From JARIHD01 sp964503715 (GTDB taxonomy: Bacteria > Patescibacteriota > Saccharimonadia > Saccharimonadales > UBA4665), in NCBI GenBank assembly GCA_964503715.1, contig CAZDAD010000002.1, positions 1-64,000 of the forward strand: a DNA stretch of 64,000 nucleotides, given 5' to 3'. How positions within the stretch are numbered: position 1 is the stretch's first letter; every line of letters begins with the position of its first letter. Shown one piece after another: positions 57,800 to 64,000 of this stretch. A program made the translations under genes and the position numbers. Below the pieces are notes generated by a model, which was given only the letters and a program-made list of their open reading frames with translations, searched no databases and was not told the origin of the DNA.

Positions 57800-59557
57800 A
57801 TGGATGCAGTAGAGGACATCAAACAGAGACTCGGCATCGAAGAGGTGATTGGTGAGTATGTTGAGCTCAAGCGTTCAGGCCGTAATTGGAAAGGGTTGAG
57901 CCCTTTTAGTAGTGAGCGCACGCCTAGCTTTATGGTTAGTCCCGAAAAGCAAATTTGGCATGATTTTAGCTCAGGCAAGGGCGGTAACATGTTCAGCTTT
58001 GTTATGGAGATGGAGGGTCTGGACTTTCGAGGTGCCCTTGAGCTATTAGCTCGTAAGGCAGGTATAGACCTTAGCCAATATCGAAGCAGCCAATCATCAG
58101 ATTCACACCGTGACAAAGAAAAATTGTATGAAATACTTGAGTGGGCCACTAAGTTTTACCAAACTCAGCTCAAACATAATAATTCGGCGCTGAAGTATGT
58201 TATCGAGAAGCGTGCCTTCAGCAAAGCTACGGTGCTAGAATGGCGGCTGGGCTATAGCCCGCAGTCGGGCAGGGCACTACTAAGCTTCCTGAAGGGCAAA
58301 GGTTTTAGTGACTACCAGCTTAAACAAGCTGGTCTGACCTCTCAGCGATACGATGGTCTAGGTGACATGTTCCGTGGCAGACTGATGATTCCTTTAGCAG
58401 ATCCACAGGGTAGGATAATAGGCTTTACTGCAAGATTATTGGTCGATGACCCTAAAGCTCCCAAGTACATCAACACACCGCAGACAATTTTGTATGATAA
58501 GTCTAATCATGTATTCGGCTTGCACTTGGCCAAAGAGTCTATACGCAAACAAAAATTTGTTGTGATTGCCGAAGGTAACCTAGATGTAATTAGTAGCCAT
58601 CAGGCTGGGGTAGAGCAGGTTGTTGCTACTGCGGGTACGGCATTGACACTACAGCAGCTCAAGACCTTAGGTCGATTCACTGGTGATATTAGGTTATGTT
58701 TTGATGCCGACGCCGCAGGAGTTAGCGCGACCGAACGGGCTGTGCCAATTGCCAATGCCGCTGAGGTTTCGCTGAGTATACTCGATATACCTAGCGGCAA
58801 GGACCCAGATGAACTAATTCGCCAGGATAAAAAGCTATGGCAAGACTTAGTTGGCAGGCCTAAATACGCTGTCGACTGGTTGGTTGAGCATTACCAAAAG
58901 GCTTTTGACATAACCTCTGCACAGGGCAAAAAAGCTTTTAGTGATAAGATGATTGAAACCCTGCGTGGTCTGCACGACGAAGTAGAAAGAGAACATTACA
59001 TTGGGCTGCTAGCCGAACTTTTGGGAGTAAGTCGTAAGGCTTTGGCTGATAAACTTAGCGGCAAAGTTGAAATTAAGCCTAGGCTTAAAAAGAAAAAAAC
59101 TGATATCGTTCTGCCGCCAAAGGACATTCTGGACTACATAAAGACCCAGAATCATATACTCGCCCTGGCCCTTATGCAGCCCAGCCTTAGGCCGAACCTA
59201 TCAGGGCTATCAGCAGATATGTTTACTGAGGGCCAAGCCCGACAATTATTTGAATTTTTGACTGCTCACCCCGAGTTTACGGGTAAGCCAACAGAGGTGG
59301 ACGAATTGCAATCATTAACAGATTATGTTAAGATGCTGGCATTGCATTATGAGATGCTTTATCAGGATATCGAACTGCGCGAACTTCAATATGAAGCTGA
59401 GCTAAGACGAACCAAGTTGATAAGCCAATACGTAAAAATTCAAAAACAGTTATTGCTGCACCAATATGATGATTTGGGCGATGCAGCCGACACAAAACTC
59501 TTGAGCAAAGTAAAAGAATTAGATGCGCTATTAAAGCCCCATAGAGGAGATATGTAA
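57800..59557 (+). CDS. dnaG: DNA primase DnaG without zinc ligands
   Basis: Primase making RNA primers at the replication fork. 585 aa. The N-terminal domain aligns with the CHC2 zinc ribbon (GLSPFSSERTPSFMVSPEKQ, WHDFSSGKGG), but all four ligands are replaced: S34, S37, D55 and S58 stand where Cys, His, Cys and Cys are expected. The TOPRIM core is intact (VVIAEGNLDVI, RLCFDADAAG, PSGKDPDELI), as is the helicase-binding C-terminal region. It is followed directly by rpoD, the usual macromolecular synthesis order. Zinc loss suggests template recognition by other means. Confidence 0.93.
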   Translation: MDAVEDIKQRLGIEEVIGEYVELKRSGRNWKGLSPFSSERTPSFMVSPEKQIWHDFSSGKGGNMFSFVMEMEGLDFRGALELLARKAGIDLSQYRSSQSSDSHRDKEKLYEILEWATKFYQTQLKHNNSALKYVIEKRAFSKATVLEWRLGYSPQSGRALLSFLKGKGFSDYQLKQAGLTSQRYDGLGDMFRGRLMIPLADPQGRIIGFTARLLVDDPKAPKYINTPQTILYDKSNHVFGLHLAKESIRKQKFVVIAEGNLDVISSHQAGVEQVVATAGTALTLQQLKTLGRFTGDIRLCFDADAAGVSATERAVPIANAAEVSLSILDIPSGKDPDELIRQDKKLWQDLVGRPKYAVDWLVEHYQKAFDITSAQGKKAFSDKMIETLRGLHDEVEREHYIGLLAELLGVSRKALADKLSGKVEIKPRLKKKKTDIVLPPKDILDYIKTQNHILALALMQPSLRPNLSGLSADMFTEGQARQLFEFLTAHPEFTGKPTEVDELQSLTDYVKMLALHYEMLYQDIELRELQYEAELRRTKLISQYVKIQKQLLLHQYDDLGDAADTKLLSKVKELDALLKPHRGDM

Positions 59558-59560
59558 CTT

Positions 59561-60718
59561 ATGCCAAAGGCAAAAAAGAAACTAGATGACGATAAGTCGC
59601 AGCCAGCTGACCTAAACGAGATTAAAGACACTCTTGTAGCCTCCGCCAAAAAGCGTGGAACCATTGATCAACGTGATATTGTTGCTGTGTTACCAGATAC
59701 GCCAGAGAATGCAGAACTACTAGATAGTCTATACACAGAATTAGCCGATGCTAATGTTGAGGTTACTGCAGAGTCAGATGACACCACAGAAGAGGTTCCG
59801 ATAATTTCTGAAGATACTATGAGTGATGAGTGGGCGCTCGAAGATGGTGAAGAAGTTATTGTCGAAGATCAACGTTATTTGGATGATATTGCTGATGACT
59901 CTGTCCGCCTTTATTTGCGTGAAATTGGTAAGATTCCTTTGCTTAGCTCCGAGGAGGAGCTTGAACTGGCTCACCGTGTCGTGGCTGGTGACAAAGTTGC
60001 CAAGGACAAAATGGCCGAAGCCAACATGCGACTTGTCGTGTCTATTGCAAAACGCTACGTTGGTCGCGGCTTAGACCTACTAGACCTCATCCAAGAGGGT
60101 AACACTGGTCTACTACGTGCTGTTGAGAAGTTTGATCCAGATAAGGGATTCAAGTTCTCTACGTATGCGACTTGGTGGATTCGACAGGCAATTACTCGTG
60201 CCATCGCTGATCAGGCTCGCACTATTCGTATTCCTGTGCACATGGTTGAAACTATCAACAAGCTGCTTCGCACACAACGTCGCTTAACTCAGGAGCTCAA
60301 CCGTGAGCCAACAAACGAAGAGATTGCGGCAGCAATGGAAATCGAAGTCGAAAAAGTTGAGCATATCATGAAGATTAAGCAGGATATTTCCAGTCTTGAC
60401 GCTTCTATTCGTGATGATGAAGAAGAGTCAGTACTGGCTGACTTTATCGAAGATGAAGATACTATTTCTCCTGAAGAGTCCGCAACTAATCAGCTGCTCA
60501 AAGAGCAGGTTAAGGGTATGCTTGGAGCTCTTACGGAGCGTGAGCAAAAGATTCTAAAGCTACGCTTTGGTCTTGAGGATGGCAAGCAGCACACTCTAGA
60601 AGAAGTTGGACAGGAATTTAGTGTAACGCGTGAGCGTATCCGCCAGATTGAGGCGAAGGCTCTAGCCAAACTCCGCAAGCATAAAGATGCCAAGAAGCTT
60701 CATGACTACATAAAGTAA
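59561..60718 (+). CDS. rpoD: RNA polymerase primary sigma factor (sigma-70)
   Basis: Housekeeping sigma factor. 385 aa. After an acidic N-terminal part come DDSVRLYLREIGKIPLLS (region 1.2), MAEANMRLVVSIAKRYVGRG and DLIQEGNTGLLRAVEKFD (2.1-2.2), FSTYATWWIRQAI (2.3-2.4), and LTEREQKILKLRFGL with TRERIRQIEAKAL (region 4). The -10 boxes noted in this window (TATAAT, TACAAT, TATACT) fit a sigma-70-type factor. The gene starts three bases after dnaG and overlaps the convergent gene by 13 bp. Confidence 0.97.
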   Translation: MPKAKKKLDDDKSQPADLNEIKDTLVASAKKRGTIDQRDIVAVLPDTPENAELLDSLYTELADANVEVTAESDDTTEEVPIISEDTMSDEWALEDGEEVIVEDQRYLDDIADDSVRLYLREIGKIPLLSSEEELELAHRVVAGDKVAKDKMAEANMRLVVSIAKRYVGRGLDLLDLIQEGNTGLLRAVEKFDPDKGFKFSTYATWWIRQAITRAIADQARTIRIPVHMVETINKLLRTQRRLTQELNREPTNEEIAAAMEIEVEKVEHIMKIKQDISSLDASIRDDEEESVLADFIEDEDTISPEESATNQLLKEQVKGMLGALTEREQKILKLRFGLEDGKQHTLEEVGQEFSVTRERIRQIEAKALAKLRKHKDAKKLHDYIK

Positions 60719-61722
60719 TCGGTAGGTTCTGGGTCGAATTTTTCAAACCTACTTAGCGGCAGCTTACGAGCTGTGGCGATTGCTTGAGTAAGCCTGATTA
60801 TCTCTTGGTCCCGCAGCTTCAGTGTTTCATCGCTGTAAGCTTTTTCTTTGATAATTGTTTTGAGCCCACTCGATATATCGCGATAAAGTGAGTAAATTGA
60901 TTCGCAGCCTGCTGTGATGAGCGTTGCCGCAGTTGGGTCGTCTAGTTTTTGCCCTTCTCGTGGGCTGGGATAGGCAATTACCGTTGCGTATGGTTCACCG
61001 TAATCTGAGTATTCACCTAGAATATCTGCAAGAAAATCTTCACTATCTGTGCCATCGTCAGATTCAACTTGACCAAGTTCGTCAGCAGCGGCTAATTCCT
61101 TGACAGTCGTGTTATATCTAAGCATACGTAGTGGCCCCAGGCCGTTAGTGGGTGCCAGTAGCACATCGTCCAGCATAATCTCATCACCCATAAAGCTACT
61201 GAGAACTTTCATATAAAATCTGTGTTTGACCTCATTTGATGGAGCTCTTGATATTGGCTCACTATGCCTGAGCGCCGCAATGATTGATAGCAATTCATCA
61301 TCTGTTGGCTTCATCTCAGCTGCTTCTCCGCAGGATTCGGCCTTACGATCAACGTCCAACTCCCTACCATTATTGATGATGGTGTAGTGGGTGGAGTTCT
61401 CTAGGCCTAACAATATCTCGCGCTGCCTGGCAATATGAACGACACCCTCTATAGGAATCAAGCCATTTTTGGTTATACTCGGCCCTTTAGTACTTGGCCT
61501 AGTGATACTGATTATTCTGCCTCTGAATTTTGGGTCCAAAGAGTGCAGCTTCAGAACTTCGAAAGGGTATCTAATTTCACCGCCAATTATTGCTTCCCCT
61601 TTTACTACATCATCAGGGTAAACATTAGTGAACATATTATTCAGCACATAGTTAAGATGGTTGCGTGTCGCAACACTCGACCCACCACCTTCAGCTCCAT
61701 GCATCGGGGAAGGTTTTTCCAT
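60706..61722 (-). CDS. Uncharacterised 338-aa soluble protein
   Basis: No family recognised. Acidic, no signal peptide or membrane helix. Notable parts: VVKGEAIIGGEIRYPFEVLKL, RGRIISITRPS, MLDDVLLAPTNGLGPLRMLRY, an acidic linker (ESDDGTDSEDFLADIL) around residue 225, and a C-terminal coiled-coil-like segment (LKLRDQEIIRLTQAIATARK). It converges on rpoD with a 13-bp overlap. Possibly an intracellular regulatory or structural protein. Confidence 0.65.
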   Translation of the reverse strand: MEKPSPMHGAEGGGSSVATRNHLNYVLNNMFTNVYPDDVVKGEAIIGGEIRYPFEVLKLHSLDPKFRGRIISITRPSTKGPSITKNGLIPIEGVVHIARQREILLGLENSTHYTIINNGRELDVDRKAESCGEAAEMKPTDDELLSIIAALRHSEPISRAPSNEVKHRFYMKVLSSFMGDEIMLDDVLLAPTNGLGPLRMLRYNTTVKELAAADELGQVESDDGTDSEDFLADILGEYSDYGEPYATVIAYPSPREGQKLDDPTAATLITAGCESIYSLYRDISSGLKTIIKEKAYSDETLKLRDQEIIRLTQAIATARKLPLSRFEKFDPEPTDYFM

Positions 61723-61767
61723 AGATATATTCTAAGAAGTAAGTTGTGTTTTTGTCAAAAAATAGTT

Positions 61768-62328
61768 TTACCAACCACAGCTGACAAGGACATGGTCAAG
61801 CTGTCCAATCATTTCTTCGGGGGTAGTATCATTGGTAATGGTGTAGTCAGCATTAGCGATTGGGCCACCTTTTTCGATGTTTTCGATTTCGGCGTATTCA
61901 CGTGCAGTTATCTCTGTTTCATTGAGCGGCCTAATCGGACGTTTAGCGATTCGTTCGTGCCTTAGTTGACGGCTGGCAACAACAGCTACTATGAGAACGT
62001 TATCGCCATACTTTTCTTTGAATAGTTTGTACTCTGACCAACTATATAGACCGTCCGCGATTATTCTCTTTGCGCCTTGGTCAGTTAGGGCGCCGATTTG
62101 TTCGATTATTCGAACAGCAACGGCTTGTTTACCTTCCTTCACCCTGAGATCTTCTCTGACTTCTTTTTCAAGCCTTTCATTAGTTTCTCCAAAGCGTTTT
62201 TTTGTTTCTTCTACTACAACTCCACCAAAATAGACATCAGGATAACCCAAGGATTTAAGGTAATCAACACAAGTGCTTTTTCCTGCGCCAGGCATGCCTA
62301 CCAAGGCAATTATTTTCATCTCACTCAT
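61768..62328 (-). CDS. P-loop nucleotide kinase-like protein
   Basis: 186 aa, resembling dephospho-CoA kinase and the archaeal UPF0200 group. P-loop GMPGAGKST (residues about 11-19), then a helical lid (FGETNERLEKEVREDLRVKEG), the segment IIADGLYSWSEYKLFKE for the Walker-B-like Asp, and ASRQLRHERIAKRPIRP as an arginine-rich lid. C-terminal NADYTITNDTTPEEM recalls NADxVIxNDGT of dephospho-CoA kinase. Substrate uncertain. The start may be at 62328 or 62319. Confidence 0.75.
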   Translation of the reverse strand: MSEMKIIALVGMPGAGKSTCVDYLKSLGYPDVYFGGVVVEETKKRFGETNERLEKEVREDLRVKEGKQAVAVRIIEQIGALTDQGAKRIIADGLYSWSEYKLFKEKYGDNVLIVAVVASRQLRHERIAKRPIRPLNETEITAREYAEIENIEKGGPIANADYTITNDTTPEEMIGQLDHVLVSCGW

Positions 62329-62346
62329 GGCCTTAGTGTAACAGAT

Positions 62347-64000
62347 TTACTGATCTGTAGTTACGGTTCTGTGCAGCTCAATCACTGCTGAACGGTGATG
62401 CTTGCGGTTGTGTCTTTGGAACTCACGTATTGCTATAAATATGCCTGTCGCGCCCAAGGCATATCCCCAGTCGATAAGTGTTAGTGGCATGGTATGGAAA
62501 TAGCCACCAACAGTTGGGTTGTAGATTATTGTAAGAACACATGTCAGTGATAGGGCAATAGCCAGCCAAAACTGTTTGTTGTGCAGCTGATACCTGCTAA
62601 AGATACCCGCTGAGGTTCTGCGATAAATTATGTTAGCAAGCTGACAAAGTACTACGGTTAGGTAGGTCAGTGCTGTTGCTTGCATGTGTATCTCTGTTCC
62701 GCCAGTTAGGCCTTCTGGATTTATGCCGTTCCTATAGAAGAATAAGATATAGTTTGCAAAAGCGAAGCCACCCATCAGGATACCGCACCAGATCAAGTCG
62801 AGTATAGACCCACGGTTGAGGATATGATCACCAAGTTTGCGTGGCTTGTCGTGCATTAGCTCGCCATCAGCCTTATCTTTACCTAATGCAGCAATAGGGA
62901 AGAGCTCTGCGACCAGGTCGATAGCTAGAATCTGCATGACGGTCATAGCCAAAGGTATGTGGAGTATGGTGGCGGCAGCCAAGCTAAGTAGATTAACAAT
63001 TAGTTCGGCGGCGTTACTCGTAAAGGCGCTCAGAGCTCCCTTGCGGATATTTTGGAATATGACTCTACCTTCCTGGATGGCTCCTACTAATGTCGTGAAG
63101 CTGTCGTCTAGGAGTACTATCTCAGCTGATTGCTTGGCTACATCAGTGCCCGTGACACCCATTGCTACGCCGATATTGGCATGCTTGAGCGCTGGAGCGT
63201 CATTTATGCCATCTCCAGTAACCGCAACAACTTGGTGGTTATCCTGGAGTAGCTTGACGATTCTCAGCTTGTCTTCCGGTGAAACTCTAGAGAATATAAC
63301 ACTGCCCCTACTGGCAAATGCGAGAACCTGAGTATCATTTAGTTTTTGTAGCTCCTCGCCCTGAATGGTGACGATGTCTTCGGGCTTAGCGCCTAGATGT
63401 GCACGAGCGGCGATAGCCCTAGCCGTGATGGCATGGTCACCTGTTATGATGGCAACTTTAACGTGGGCCGCTCGAGCTGCATCCATAGCATTTGGAACTT
63501 GCTCGCGCAGTGGGTCTATCATTGAGACTAGTCCCAACCAAACCATTTTGCTTTCGGCGCGGTCCATAGTAATAGACTTGGGATTGGTGTTAGCGGGCAG
63601 TATTCGGTAGGCTATACCTAAGTTGCGCATTGCGCTGGCTGCAAGCTCTTCACTGTGTGCGAGTAAAGAAGCACGGTCTTTATCTGTAATCTTGCGTTCT
63701 TTGCCGTTTGTCCATATGCTCGTGCATTTATCTAGAATATCTTCAGGTGAGCCCTTGGCGAACAAATATAAGCGGTCTTTAGGCCCATAGCGACGTATAG
63801 AGCTCATACGCTTGCGGCTAGAGTCAAAGGCGAATTCCTTTAGCTCAGGGTGGAGGTGGTTAAGCTGCTGACTATTTAGGCCAGCTTTTTCGGCCAAAGT
63901 GACAATTGCGCCTTCGGTAGGATCACCTACACAGTGCCACTCATTGTGCTCGGCATCGGGTGGATTAATCTCGGCGTTACTTGCCAAAAGACCTGCGGCA
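62347..64000 (-). CDS. P-type cation-transporting ATPase, N-terminus outside window
   Basis: C-terminal part of a P2-type ATPase (Ca2+ or Na+/K+-like), about 550 visible residues. The frame is open to the right edge, so the start, the actuator domain and the phosphorylated D-K-T-G-T are outside. Seen are GDPTEGAIVTLA (nucleotide domain), ITGDHAITARAIA, GDGINDAPALKHANIGVAMG with TDVAKQSAEIVLLDD, and the last helices, including ADGELMHDKPRK and six hydrophobic segments to the end. Ion specificity cannot be read from this part with certainty. Confidence 0.92.
   Translation of the reverse strand, partial: AAGLLASNAEINPPDAEHNEWHCVGDPTEGAIVTLAEKAGLNSQQLNHLHPELKEFAFDSSRKRMSSIRRYGPKDRLYLFAKGSPEDILDKCTSIWTNGKERKITDKDRASLLAHSEELAASAMRNLGIAYRILPANTNPKSITMDRAESKMVWLGLVSMIDPLREQVPNAMDAARAAHVKVAIITGDHAITARAIAARAHLGAKPEDIVTIQGEELQKLNDTQVLAFASRGSVIFSRVSPEDKLRIVKLLQDNHQVVAVTGDGINDAPALKHANIGVAMGVTGTDVAKQSAEIVLLDDSFTTLVGAIQEGRVIFQNIRKGALSAFTSNAAELIVNLLSLAAATILHIPLAMTVMQILAIDLVAELFPIAALGKDKADGELMHDKPRKLGDHILNRGSILDLIWCGILMGGFAFANYILFFYRNGINPEGLTGGTEIHMQATALTYLTVVLCQLANIIYRRTSAGIFSRYQLHNKQFWLAIALSLTCVLTIIYNPTVGGYFHTMPLTLIDWGYALGATGIFIAIREFQRHNRKHHRSAVIELHRTVTTDQ

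Noticed and set aside
1..64000. Alternative genetic code (UGA as Gly, known from other CPR groups)
   Set aside because: All major genes are full length with TGA as stop, and several genes end in TGA.
1..64000. CRISPR arrays, insertion sequences, prophage
   Set aside because: No regularly spaced repeats, transposase or integrase genes were seen. The tail-lysozyme-like domain belongs to the secretion locus and not to a phage module.

Overview
The window looks like chromosome of a Candidatus Saccharibacteria (TM7, CPR/Patescibacteria) member, read with the standard bacterial code (TGA acts as a stop). The assignment is an inference from gene content: a compact type IV secretion locus with a split VirB4 and a row of small pilin paralogues, a YidC without a large periplasmic domain, a Mur ligase lacking its usual N-terminal domain, a DnaG without zinc ligands, and many genes whose start codon lies 6-8 bases after a -10 box, as expected for leaderless mRNAs.

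Layout. 1-1112: end of a glycosyltransferase. 1115-7256: replication-origin neighbourhood in canonical order (jag, yidC, rnpA, rpmH leftward; dnaA, dnaN, recF rightward), with DnaA-box clusters on both sides of dnaA. 7362-22418: type IV secretion/pilus locus, with a leftward block (VirB6-like, PrgI-like, split VirB4, a 904-aa membrane protein, a secreted lysozyme/C39-peptidase hydrolase) and a divergent rightward row of six pilin-like genes. 22600-26600: Hsp20, ComF, two tRNA-Ser genes, small membrane proteins and a GH1 glycosidase. 26600-32280: accessory region with a streptolysin-S-like azole RiPP operon (leader-binding E1-like protein, poly-Cys membrane protein, YcaO cyclodehydratase, SagB-like dehydrogenase), next to an APH-like kinase and a divergent Fic protein. 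32380-41420: two tRNAs, an XRE-HAD fusion, valS, a cluster of parS-like palindromes, rmlB, tsaD, a murE-like ligase, arginase and a HAD-like protein.

41510-45463 is a tightly coupled six-gene operon in which a pair (about 190-aa partner plus about 315-aa kinase-like protein) occurs twice. I do not recognise it as a described system. It is followed by groES-groEL behind a CIRCE-like operator, then tatA/tatC, sugar-phosphate isomerases, a two-component system, argS, mscL, orn, dnaG and rpoD. The right edge cuts a P-type cation ATPase.

The two most interesting regions are (1) the putative azole-RiPP operon, in which the only visible precursor candidate, a leader plus a run of seven cysteines, is fused to a four-helix membrane protein, and (2) the duplicated kinase/partner cassette. 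Functional statements rest on motifs read by eye. No database search or folding calculation was run.
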